DNA of 64,000 bases. Origin: Chitinophagales bacterium. GTDB lineage: Bacteria > Bacteroidota > Bacteroidia > Chitinophagales > Chitinophagaceae. Positions 42,757-52,600 of this stretch are shown here, one piece after another (the first letter of the stretch is position 1; each line of letters begins with the position of its first letter). The notes beneath the pieces were generated by a model, which made no database searches, had not been told where the DNA came from, and saw only the letters and a program-made list of their open reading frames with translations. The DNA is taken from assembly GCA_026931325.1 (NCBI GenBank), contig JAIXLO010000160.1, forward strand, positions 186,001-250,000, in the 5' to 3' direction. A program made the translations under genes and the position numbers.

Positions 42757-44366
42757 TGACAAAAGATAACCAAAAAGTATTTAAAGATACTCAAAATTAT
42801 AAAATAGACATAAAATCTGTCTACGATAATTTTATAAAATCTATTGATGAAATTAGAAGTTTTGTAAATATAAATGATCCGAACAATGCCAAGATCTTTA
42901 AGAATTTAAAAATTTCAGATTTTGGCGGAATAGGAAGAATTTTTGTTTCAGAAAAATATCAAGAAAGTAGATCACATGCTTTTTTTAGATTAATAGGCTT
43001 CCCTGTATTATCATCCTCTGATACTTTTTATAATCCAGGACATGATATATTTTCTTCAAGTACAAAAGTGAATACTATTAAGCAAAAATTAAATATAATA
43101 AATTCTCCAAAAAATGGATTTTATAATTTTTCAAATAAAAAAGAAGAATATTATTCAAATAAAGTAAAAAACTATTTTGCCAAGCAAGATATAAATGCAA
43201 CTTGCCTATGCTTATCTTCTTACAGAATAAGAAGATTTAATAATAATATAGAAAATTATATAAATCCATTTGATTTTAATATTGAAAATCAATCTTATTT
43301 AATAAAACTTGAAGATGCCAATGGCGTTCCATTTTTATTATATGAAGATGTTGATGCAGTACAGGCGGAAAATATTTTTCCAAAAAGATATCATCTTATT
43401 TTTCCATTAATTATTGATCCGAGAATAGATTTATCTGCAAGTAAAAGAATAGCTGTTCCATTTTTACCAGATAAAAGTTATTTAAAGGTAAATGATACAT
43501 ATACTGCTCCTAGACCAATTTTAGAAAAAATAATAAGAGAAAGATTTGATGATAGTAATAAAATAAATAATGTTGGTGAATATAATAAAAATTTGATTAA
43601 TTTTTTAAATGAGTTTGAATTAATAAAATCTGAAGATATTGTTAATAAATTATCAAATTCTGATTTGTATGGTCTTTCTGAATTGGAGCAGTTTAAAAAA
43701 TGTATTAATTTAATTAAAGCTATGATGGACGAATTAATACAAGCTCAACAAAACATTGAAATTGTACAAAGCAAAACATATTGGACGCCAATACCAAATG
43801 TTGATGGTCCTGAATTTGGATTAGTTGATCCGGGTGTATTTATTCAATCAGCAAAACATTTACAAACCAAATTAGATTCAGATATTGTTTTATTTAAAAG
43901 CAAAACAATATTAGACACAATAAATAATAATATGTATTATACAAAAGTAAAGGATGAAGAAGAGTTTTCATTTGATCCATTTAATCAAATGGTAACTGAT
44001 AAGGCGGAAAGTCTTGGAAATAAAGCAGAAGAGCAATTAAAAATATTAACTAATAGGCGCAAAGTCTTTACTAAATTAGGGGAAGAAGCTTTAAAAACAA
44101 TAGAAATAATAATGGGGGAGTTTAGTGGACTTGGTTTGTGCGATATTATTGCAATAATTACTGGTCTTTATTTAGTTGATAGAAAATACTTATTAGGACT
44201 ACTTGATGATGATGCATATTTTAGATCAAAAGCACTAATTAATATTAATGATGAAAGACCAAGCATAGTTGATAGCATCACAGAATTACAGAAAAAGATT
44301 TTTGATATTTATAACATTATGCAAAAATTTTATGATGATAAAATGGGTCAAGGATTTTATTCTTAA
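42756..44366 (+). CDS. Baseplate/tail structural protein
   Basis: The 536-residue product is coupled by TAATG to the hydrophobic protein upstream. Helical N-terminus (KIDIKSVYDNFIKSIDEIRSF), then a mixed region with RSHAFFRLIGFPVLSSSDTFYNPGHD at about 70-95 and KRYHLIFPLIIDPRIDLSASKRIAVPF near 210-235. The second half is mainly helix (DELIQAQQNIEIVQSKT; AESLGNKAEEQLKILTNRRKVF). I do not recognise a named family. The position before the gp25-like gene indicates a baseplate component. The last 4 bp overlap a convergent antisense gene. Confidence 0.55.
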   Translation: MTKDNQKVFKDTQNYKIDIKSVYDNFIKSIDEIRSFVNINDPNNAKIFKNLKISDFGGIGRIFVSEKYQESRSHAFFRLIGFPVLSSSDTFYNPGHDIFSSSTKVNTIKQKLNIINSPKNGFYNFSNKKEEYYSNKVKNYFAKQDINATCLCLSSYRIRRFNNNIENYINPFDFNIENQSYLIKLEDANGVPFLLYEDVDAVQAENIFPKRYHLIFPLIIDPRIDLSASKRIAVPFLPDKSYLKVNDTYTAPRPILEKIIRERFDDSNKINNVGEYNKNLINFLNEFELIKSEDIVNKLSNSDLYGLSELEQFKKCINLIKAMMDELIQAQQNIEIVQSKTYWTPIPNVDGPEFGLVDPGVFIQSAKHLQTKLDSDIVLFKSKTILDTINNNMYYTKVKDEEEFSFDPFNQMVTDKAESLGNKAEEQLKILTNRRKVFTKLGEEALKTIEIIMGEFSGLGLCDIIAIITGLYLVDRKYLLGLLDDDAYFRSKALININDERPSIVDSITELQKKIFDIYNIMQKFYDDKMGQGFYS

Positions 44367-44701
44367 TCAAAAACAGTCCATATAGTTACTTCAGCCTCTA
44401 AGAATATTTTATCATTACTTATATCTTTTTTTACTTTATATTTTATAGGATATAATTTTGCTATTACATTGTCTTCTACATATATATTAAAAATATTTTC
44501 TTGCGTAACAAAAGATATTTTATATGTTTTTAATATATTCTTAAGACTTTCTCTATTATCAAATGATAAAATATTGTTCACCATTAGGTTGCCTACATCG
44601 ACATCCAGGGCTTGTAATACAACTCTTAATAATCTGTTTTGTTGTTCAGATTCAAATTTGTCTCTACTATAAGAATAATTTAATTTATGAAAGATAGTCA
44701 T
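44363..44701 (-). CDS. Small antisense-oriented hypothetical protein
   Basis: The 112-residue protein is encoded opposite to the surrounding tail operon. The N-terminal half is helical (RDKFESEQQNRLLRVVLQALDVDVGNLMVNNILSFDNRESLKNILKTY). The C-terminal half has three strands (NIFNIYVEDNVIAKLYPIKYKV and IFLEAEVTIWTVFD). The balanced helix-then-sheet layout and lack of any plus-strand alternative argue that it is real. It is divergent from the gp25-like gene with a 21-bp gap and convergent with the gene before. No Shine-Dalgarno is visible. Function is unknown. Confidence 0.6.
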   Translation of the reverse strand: MTIFHKLNYSYSRDKFESEQQNRLLRVVLQALDVDVGNLMVNNILSFDNRESLKNILKTYKISFVTQENIFNIYVEDNVIAKLYPIKYKVKKDISNDKIFLEAEVTIWTVFD

Positions 44702-44722
44702 AATAATATTAAATATAAGTAA

Positions 44723-45154
44723 ATGTCTTTTGATTTTAAAATAAAAAATGGTGATTTAGTTATTTCTAATGGCGAATTAGAAACTGTTGTAGATAGCGAA
44801 AAGTTGATTCAAGATATTTTAAAAATATGCATTACTCCAGTTGGATCAGATCCATTAAATCCTTGGTATGGATCGTATCTATCAAAAACTGTAATAGGTT
44901 CATCTGAAGATGCAAAATTTTTAATGACTGTATCAAAAGAGCAATTAAGAAAAGCTTTGGAAAACTTAAAGCAATTACAATTGTTACAAATTAGACAATA
45001 TCAACAAATTTCTGCCGATGAGCAAATTGCTGATATTAGATCTATTTCCGTTAGGCAAAATGAGCTTAACCCAACCGTATTTGAAATAGAAATAATTGTC
45101 ATAACCAGAGGACTTAAACCTATAACAAATAGATTTAGGCTCTCAACAATATAA
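44723..45154 (+). CDS. Baseplate wedge protein, gp25-like
   Basis: The 143-residue protein matches the size and pattern of T4 gp25/GpW-type wedge proteins. It starts DFKIKNGDLVISNGELETVVDSEKLIQDILKICITPVGSDPLNPWYGSYLSKTVIG, where the I-x-x-x-L-x-T-P-x-G-x-x-x-x-x-P-x-Y-G block is diagnostic. It ends with a two-strand unit (TVFEIEIIVITRGLKP...RFRLSTI). In the contractile machine it joins the inner baseplate to the sheath and nucleates sheath assembly. TATAAGTA lies just before the ATG instead of a Shine-Dalgarno. It is flanked by two antisense genes, so it is probably transcribed from its own promoter. Confidence 0.85.
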   Translation: MSFDFKIKNGDLVISNGELETVVDSEKLIQDILKICITPVGSDPLNPWYGSYLSKTVIGSSEDAKFLMTVSKEQLRKALENLKQLQLLQIRQYQQISADEQIADIRSISVRQNELNPTVFEIEIIVITRGLKPITNRFRLSTI

Positions 45155-45161
45155 TATATAA

Positions 45162-45191
45162 AGAGTCGAGGACTCTCTCGCGTTCGTCCTC
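45162..45191. other. GC-rich hairpin region between convergent genes
   Basis: The spacer between the gp25-like gene (plus) and the antisense gene ending at 45231 holds a GC-rich island in very AT-rich surroundings. Two mutually exclusive stems can form: AGAGTC/GACTCT (45162-45167 with 45171-45176) and GAGGAC/GTCCTC (45168-45173 with 45186-45191). Neither is followed by a good T run on either strand. It may be a non-standard bidirectional terminator or a processing site. Confidence 0.4.
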
Positions 45192-45230
45192 TCCAAAAAT
45201 AATATAAGAAAAAATGATGTCAAGGGCAGA

Positions 45231-45566
45231 TTACAATAAAGTTTGCGCAAATCCTTTTGTTGAAGTAAAGATAAAGTTTATTGTTTTAAATTTTTCTCTA
45301 TAATCTTCCGGAATATCATTTTCATGTTTTGTTAGATAATCAAAAACTCTAACATTTTGATCGCTTAGCAAATAATCTTGGGCACGTTTTAGCTTTAAAT
45401 CAAAATCTGGATGATTAGATGAAATGCCTTGTGTAAATTTTTTATAATTATTAACAACTAATTCAAGATAATTTATATACTTTATGAGTTCCTGTTCAGT
45501 TTTTTCCAATTCTGCTAATTTTGTAAATAATTCTATGTTATTTATTAATGATTTAAAATGGTTCAT
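45231..45566 (-). CDS. Small antisense-oriented helical hypothetical protein
   Basis: The 111-residue, almost wholly helical protein is encoded opposite to the tail operon. Residues 1-50 are coiled-coil-like (LINNIELFTKLAELEKTEQELIKYINYLELVVNNYKKF), and the rest is charged helix with a final hydrophobic strand (FKTINFIFTST). No family is recognised. It is convergent with the gp25-like gene and divergent from the J-like gene (40-bp gap holding TATAAT at 45587-45592 on the plus strand). Together with 44363 it makes two antisense genes around the gp25-like gene. Confidence 0.55.
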   Translation of the reverse strand: MNHFKSLINNIELFTKLAELEKTEQELIKYINYLELVVNNYKKFTQGISSNHPDFDLKLKRAQDYLLSDQNVRVFDYLTKHENDIPEDYREKFKTINFIFTSTKGFAQTLL

Positions 45567-45606
45567 AAAAAGAATACAAAAAAACGTATAATCAAGAGAG
45601 AGTCTT

Positions 45607-48600
45607 ATGGTTGCAATAAGAAATGTTAATGATATTATTTTAAGTTTAATAGATTTTTATAAGTTGGTAAAGCCAAATTTAGATACAAAAGTTGGTTCTA
45701 ATACGAGAGATATTTTTATTTCTCCATTAGCTTCTCAGCTAAGCTTATTGTATGATGAATTATCTAATATTTCATCTAAACAATCATTAAGACTAATTAT
45801 TGGATCTGATTTAGATAAATTTGCCAAAAATTTTGGTGTAACAAGAAAATCTGCGCTGCCGGCTTCTGGCATAGCAATTGTTACATTTTCTGACATAAAC
45901 TCCAACTTTAGCATAAGGAAGGGTGACACCATAACCTCAAGCAATGGGTTCAGCTTTACTGTAAATTCTAGTATTTATATAAGTTTACAAAATTTAAATT
46001 TTTATAAATCAATAGCTTCTAAATATCAAGCAGATTTAGATACACTAGGAATAACAGATCAATATGCAATAGAAGTAGTTGTTACATGTTCAACTCCAGG
46101 TGTTAGCGGAAATTTAGGAAAATATTCTTTAGTAAGAACAAATATATTAAATGCTTCAAATGTTTTTAATGCGACTGAATTTACTGGCGGTTCCGATCAA
46201 GAAACAGATGCAATATTTAGAGACAGAATATTATCCATATTTACTGGATCTAGTATAGGAACGAGTTTAGGATATTTAAATGCGACATTATCTGTTAGCG
46301 GTGTACTAGACGCTTTTGTTGTTGAGCCAGGCGATCCATTAATGATAAGAGATGGTACTATAGTAAATAAATTAACTGATGGAACATTGGAAATAGTAAA
46401 GGATGGTTCAGGCGGTAAAGTAGACATCATTGTTCTTGGAAATACTTTGCAAGAAACAACAAATACTTTTATTTATTTAGATAAATCAAATCTGTCAGAT
46501 CCAACAAATTCTAAAAATGATTATATTTTAGGACAAATTCCAGGAGATGAAACCAAATCAATTAAAAGAAGAAGAGTAGACAATATAAAAACGAGGCTAC
46601 TCCCATTACAACCAGTTGATGGTATAGTAGAAGTATCTGGTTCATTAAGCGGAAGCAATTTTAAAGAAAAAACAGTTGATAGCTTAGGAAGAGTTTCCGG
46701 CAATTATGAATTATTAAAAGATTCTGGGTACTACAGTGGAACGCCATGGTCTCTAGATAAAATTCATTGGATATCAGATAAAATTTCTGATTTTCAAGAA
46801 GATAGAATAAAAAATCAAATATATGGTCAGGATGAATTAAGTTTTACAGATATTAGAGAAATATCATCCATTCAGCAATTTTTGCAAATTTCTGGAGAAA
46901 ATAGCAAAGTTACAACGGATAGATCAATAATTCAATTATTGCATTATCCTGCGACAAATGTAACTAGAGTATTTAATACAAGTACAGGAGAAAGATATAT
47001 TGTATCAAATCAAAATTTAGATGGATCAGGAAGCGTAAATTTAACGGGTAGAATAAAAATTACAGGAAGTACATTGCCATCAAGTACAGATGTATTACAA
47101 GTTGATTATACGTGGCTAATTAATTTTGATAATACATTGGATTTTGACGGTATACAAAATACAGATAATTTAAGATCAGTTCAGAACAGTGTTGATTGGG
47201 GATATTCCGGTTTAGTTAGATCGGAAAGAGTAAAATTAACATTAGATTCTACATTAGGATTTTATGTAGGAACAACAACTCTACCAATTTATTCTATAGT
47301 ATCGTGCAATAAATTTAATGAATTATTTGGAAAGGTTACAAAAGTAACTTCTGGCGAATTTGTTGATAGATTATCATTAAGTATAGAAAATATAAGTTTT
47401 GTTCCAAATTCTGTAGATTCAATAAAAAATGTTTACACTGACCAAGAATTATATAACACTTCAGATAACAATGGTCAATTTAGTTATGTAGCTACATTTT
47501 TTAATTTAGATACAAATTATAATTTATCTATAATTTTTCCATCAGATACAAATGCACAAGAAAACGATTATGTTTCTGTATTTTTAAATTATGAAGATAT
47601 TTTTACTGTAGATAATATTTCAGGAACATCAAATCAATTTACAATAACAATTCCATCATTAAATATAAATAGTGATAAAACGGAAGTAGAGGTTTTTGTT
47701 AATTATATTGCTCAGGCAGAAAATATATTATCTTCGTCTCTAACAACTACACTTCCATTAACTAATTTTTATAATGGTTTCTATACATCTTCATTTGCAA
47801 AAATAGATAATTTAACATCTCCTTTTTATCATGAGAGTGCAAAGGTTCAATTAAATACAAATTTAGATCCGTATGTTGAAGTTGCAATTAATTCTAATAA
47901 TTATTTAATAGATAATGAATCTTTTGTATTAATAATCAGGGTATCGGATAATAAAGAGTTATGGAATCCAATTCATTTTGGCTCTATAACAATAGGAACC
48001 AATAATAATTATCAATTTATATTATCTGGCTTTAATTCTCCAATAGAGGGAGAATCTGTTATTGCTGTATGTTGTCCAAAAGACTTAACAAGATTTCAGC
48101 CAGTAAATTATTATTCAAATTTAATAAATTATAGAGTAGATACTTCGTCAACTGACATGTTAATATCTAATTTTACAGATTCATTGACAGTTAACTTTAG
48201 TCTAGTGGGCATGGAAGATGGGTATGAATCCTATAATTTTATTGATGGCTATATAACAGGCAATTCTGATGGTACAGCGGAACTAAGTTCGGCTAGCTTT
48301 TTGTTTTCTTCATTAGCTAACGTGAAAAATTTTAAAGTAAAAATCAATGATGATATTAATTATGGAGAATATTTTATTTTAGACTATGCTAGCTCCTCAA
48401 ATAATTTAAAGATAGGAAATTATTTGAAATATGCTACAAATAACAACTTTCTTGCTATAAGAATTAAAGATAATAAAATACTAAATATTAGCGATGTTGA
48501 TTATACAAATAATACAATTACATTTTCAGATATAGGATCAATTATTTCTCCAGAAAAAACAATATTGTTGGCTTTTGAAAATAAAATATTAAGAAATAGT

Positions 48601-49638
48601 TCAAGTAAACTTTCATTAAGTATATTTGATCAAGTAAATAATCCTGGAACTATTACAGTTACTGGCAATACTTTAATAAAGGCAGAAAATATATTATTTT
48701 CTCAGATTTTTAATGGATTAAAAATTAATTTGAATGAAGCTTTTAGAAAAGCTCTTGGATTAAGTTCAAACACTTCATTGCCAAGTAATGTAAAATTAGT
48801 AAAGGTTGTTTTATTAGAAAAAGTTGAAGCGACTTCAAGTGGAGAAGTATTATCTGTATTAAATACTTATGATACAAAAAATTCTAAATTGGCTGATAAT
48901 TTATATTTTAATAATGTAATTGATTCAACGTTGTCAAATTTAGAATTTATGTTACCAAATACAATCAACAATATTGCTAATTCTCCAACAATTGGTGATA
49001 CATTAAGGGTTACATTTTATTACGTGACTGAAAATGATTCAGAATCAATAGTATTTACAAGAAATTCAACAAACTATACAAATAAAAAATTTGCCTTCAT
49101 AAAAAAGATATTAGTATCTAGTGGTTTTAAAAATTCATTGTCAACCAAGCTAACTGGAATATCATACAATCAGCCACAAACTGGAGGAAGATATAAAGTA
49201 ACATATGATTATACTGCTCCAAAACAAAATGAAAGAATATTTATAAGATATAATTATAATAAATTGATTACAGATGTAACACTTGAAGTGGAATCTAAAA
49301 GACCAATAAATGCTGATGTTTTAGTAAAAGAGTCTGTAAAAGTCGGCGTAACCACCAGTATATTGCTATATATTGATTCTAAATCAGGCATATCAAAAAC
49401 AACTGTTGAACAAAATGTTTCAAATGCCATAAAGTCTGTAGTAAATCAGTTAGAATTGGGAAGAATACTTGATGACATTGATTTATTAAATACTGCTGAG
49501 GGCGTTGTTGGAGTAGATAAAGCCAGAATTATTTACTTTAATAAAACTGGCGAAAATGGGTCTGTATCAAAGTTGGTTGCACAAAATAATGAATATTTTG
49601 AATTAGACTCTATTACTATTTTGTCGGAAATGAGATAA
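45607..49638 (+). CDS. Baseplate wedge protein, gp6/J-like, greatly enlarged
   Basis: This 1343-residue protein opens with the baseplate J pattern: DTKVGSNTRDIFISPLASQLSLLYDELSNISSKQSL, then an FGVTRKSA strand. At 192-225 it has TGGSDQETDAIFRDRIL, and ATLSVSGVLDAFVVEP, the diagnostic J-like core. The C-terminal part (about 1240-1335: VLVKESVKVGVTTSILLYID, IKSVVNQLELGRILDDIDLLN) is the second J-like domain. About 950 residues of beta-rich inserts lie between, including two Asp-Gly-Tyr tripeptides. J-like proteins form the iris ring of the wedge that triggers sheath contraction. AGAGAGAG precedes the ATG. Typical relatives have 300-700 residues. Confidence 0.82.
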   Translation: MVAIRNVNDIILSLIDFYKLVKPNLDTKVGSNTRDIFISPLASQLSLLYDELSNISSKQSLRLIIGSDLDKFAKNFGVTRKSALPASGIAIVTFSDINSNFSIRKGDTITSSNGFSFTVNSSIYISLQNLNFYKSIASKYQADLDTLGITDQYAIEVVVTCSTPGVSGNLGKYSLVRTNILNASNVFNATEFTGGSDQETDAIFRDRILSIFTGSSIGTSLGYLNATLSVSGVLDAFVVEPGDPLMIRDGTIVNKLTDGTLEIVKDGSGGKVDIIVLGNTLQETTNTFIYLDKSNLSDPTNSKNDYILGQIPGDETKSIKRRRVDNIKTRLLPLQPVDGIVEVSGSLSGSNFKEKTVDSLGRVSGNYELLKDSGYYSGTPWSLDKIHWISDKISDFQEDRIKNQIYGQDELSFTDIREISSIQQFLQISGENSKVTTDRSIIQLLHYPATNVTRVFNTSTGERYIVSNQNLDGSGSVNLTGRIKITGSTLPSSTDVLQVDYTWLINFDNTLDFDGIQNTDNLRSVQNSVDWGYSGLVRSERVKLTLDSTLGFYVGTTTLPIYSIVSCNKFNELFGKVTKVTSGEFVDRLSLSIENISFVPNSVDSIKNVYTDQELYNTSDNNGQFSYVATFFNLDTNYNLSIIFPSDTNAQENDYVSVFLNYEDIFTVDNISGTSNQFTITIPSLNINSDKTEVEVFVNYIAQAENILSSSLTTTLPLTNFYNGFYTSSFAKIDNLTSPFYHESAKVQLNTNLDPYVEVAINSNNYLIDNESFVLIIRVSDNKELWNPIHFGSITIGTNNNYQFILSGFNSPIEGESVIAVCCPKDLTRFQPVNYYSNLINYRVDTSSTDMLISNFTDSLTVNFSLVGMEDGYESYNFIDGYITGNSDGTAELSSASFLFSSLANVKNFKVKINDDINYGEYFILDYASSSNNLKIGNYLKYATNNNFLAIRIKDNKILNISDVDYTNNTITFSDIGSIISPEKTILLAFENKILRNSSSKLSLSIFDQVNNPGTITVTGNTLIKAENILFSQIFNGLKINLNEAFRKALGLSSNTSLPSNVKLVKVVLLEKVEATSSGEVLSVLNTYDTKNSKLADNLYFNNVIDSTLSNLEFMLPNTINNIANSPTIGDTLRVTFYYVTENDSESIVFTRNSTNYTNKKFAFIKKILVSSGFKNSLSTKLTGISYNQPQTGGRYKVTYDYTAPKQNERIFIRYNYNKLITDVTLEVESKRPINADVLVKESVKVGVTTSILLYIDSKSGISKTTVEQNVSNAIKSVVNQLELGRILDDIDLLNTAEGVVGVDKARIIYFNKTGENGSVSKLVAQNNEYFELDSITILSEMR

Positions 49639-49639
49639 T

Positions 49640-52600
49640 ATGGAAAACCTAAGATTATTAGAAGTAGAAGTTGTTAGCAGCAAAAATATTAATTTGCAAT
49701 TTTCTCATAATTTAATAACAAATCTTGTTAGTGAGAATTTTTCTATATTGAGCGAATCTGAATCTGTTCCAAATTCTAAAGTGTTATCATTAAAAATTAA
49801 AAAAAACATTGTATATTTAACATGTCAGCCTCTAACTCCATTTGTCAAATATAAAATAACAATTAATAATCTAGATTCAGTTCCAGTAATATCGTTAGAA
49901 TCAACAGCCAAGTTATTTGAAGACGGCGTATCAAACACTTTTCATATTATTGGTCCGATAGAAGATGATAATTATATTAAAAATTTAATAAATTCTTATC
50001 TAAAAGATTCTATCTATAATATAGCTGATAATAGCACAATGCCATCAACTATAGTTAATTCTATTTCTAAATATTTAGATAAAGCATTAGATGATATAAA
50101 AAATGTAAAAAATGAAAACTATTTATTTTTTGATGTAATAGACGAAAAAAAAGTAAGAGGGAGTGGACCTTTTGATAAACTTATTGAAGGAAGTGCATAT
50201 GAAGTTATAAGAGTTTCAAGAACCGAAACTAATAAATTAGTAAAAGATCAATTATTAATTAATACATCAAATGACACGTTAATTTCTTTGCAGCAAAAGG
50301 AAGCCACAAGTATATTGTATCCAAATATTGATGATGTTACATCATCTTTTAATACAAGATCTCTCACTCTTAATCTTCCAAACCAACCAATAATAAAAGT
50401 AAAATCAATAACATTTACTTTATTAAATACAACAACAATATATGAATATGATATAGAAAAGTACGGATATTTATTATTGGATAATAAGTATGACGATTTA
50501 TCTTTTAAATATTTTGGTTTATTATCTAATCAAGTTGGATTAAATGATAAAATTTTATTGGATGAATTATTTAATGTTTCAGATGTACTTAAGGTTGATG
50601 TAAATTATCTATACAAAGATTTATCAAAAATTCCTTCAGAGGCAATTGAAGTCTTTTCAAGAGAAAGTGTATCGAGAGAGGTTTTACAACCATTATTAAA
50701 AATAAGTAATTTATCAAATGCTCCAATCATTGATGCGGATAATAATATTCCTGTTTTAGGCGGAGCTGAAATTATAAATGTAAATACAAAAACAAATGAA
50801 AAGCATCCAGCATTTTTGTATGAAATGGAATATAATGAAGAATCTTTGCCATTCGCGCCAGGGCAGTATTCAATTGATTATTCAACTGGAACAGTGTATG
50901 TTTTCGGAGATACATTTTTAAATTTAGGGACCGGAGAATATCCTCCAGTCGTCAATTATACATATAAATATTTATTTGAAAATGAAATAGATTTTGTCTA
51001 TGATTCTGAAACATATGATGTTGGAATTTTACCAAAAGGTAAAGCTGTAGACAAATCAATATTTATATCATTTAATTTTGAAAATGTTTTAATAAAAGAT
51101 ATTGATTATAAAGCTGCATTACATGAAGAATCATTAAATGAAAGAATAAATAATAACTTAGTTGCACTTAACGTTATTAAGACACAAAAATATCCTGTCA
51201 CAAATGTATTTTCTATATACAATGAAACAACAGGAGAAAATTATACATTAAGTAGATTTGAAGATAATAAAATTTATTTTAAATATATAAATCCGCCAAA
51301 TGTAAAATCATTGAAGTATGAAAATATTAATTTTCATTTAAAATCAGAAGAGCTATTTGTAAATAATTTTATTACAATAAATTCTTTATCAGCTATAAAA
51401 ATAATTTTGTCTGATTCAAAAATTGTGTCAAAAACAAGTAATTCGTTGGCAAGTTTTACAAATAGCTCTTTAGTTTTTGAAGAAACGGATATTTTTAAAA
51501 ATGAAAAATTGTATTTATCTACATTTGAAAATCTAACAGAAGAGGGAGATTATTGTGTAGATTATGACAACAATATTGTTTATTGTATAACAAATATTAA
51601 TAAAAATTATTATGGAGTATGTACATATCTATATAATTCAATTGATCCGCTTTTTCCACATCTAATCTCAGTGGACGACATATATGAACTATATGATTTT
51701 GATTTGATTAAAACCAAGTACAATTATTCTAGTTTTTATGATGATAACATTGTTGTTGATGATTTAAAATTATCATCTGAATTTGGCATAGGAGACAGTG
51801 TATATCAAATAAATAATAAATCTGTTGGTACATTTGATTTAACGACTTTTAATAGCGGATTGTTAAATAAAATAAAACAAGTATATGGTCTATATGAATA
51901 TGAAGATTTTACAAAATCTAGCAATCCATTAAATTTTGCACAAAGCGTTTCATTCTTAGGAAATAAATTATCCGTAAACTCAATAGAAAAAATATATTAT
52001 ACAAATATACAATACTCTCAGACAGATGGATATTATGTTGAGATAGAACCTTTAGTAACATATAAGTCAAATAATATAAATTATGGAATATCTGTTAGTT
52101 ATCAAGGGACAAGTATTAATGTATTAAATTTTGTTGTTGGTAGTACAAATAAGATTATCTTGGATACAACGCAATATAATTTATTTGTTACTGTTAGCAT
52201 TAATTTTACAATTAATGATTTATCAAGAGTAGTTGTTGATTATTCTAGCGGATCATTTTATGTTGATTATACATATTTGGCTGATGAAATTTTAGTTAGT
52301 TATGAATATGGACTAAATGCTTTAGATTTTAGAGAAAGTGAAACAATAAAAGAAAATGACGAATATTTCGTATCATATAAAGTTGGTGCTCTAAGGGATG
52401 CATTAATAACAAATTTCGGAACATTAGTTAATATTCAAGAATTGTCAACAACAGATACAACATTTAATAGAGAAAGATATAGAGATGCCTTGTATGCAGC
52501 CTTAAGTTCTTTTATTAAAGGCTCTACTATTGAATCAATAGAAAATATTGTAAAAAATATAGCACATACTACGCCAGAAATAAAAGAAGCCAATTTAGAA

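Noticed and set aside
45214-45303. Short plus-strand frame starting ATGATGTCAAGG before the antisense gene
   Set aside because: About 29 codons, overlaps the end of the minus-strand gene, and has no strong ribosome binding site.
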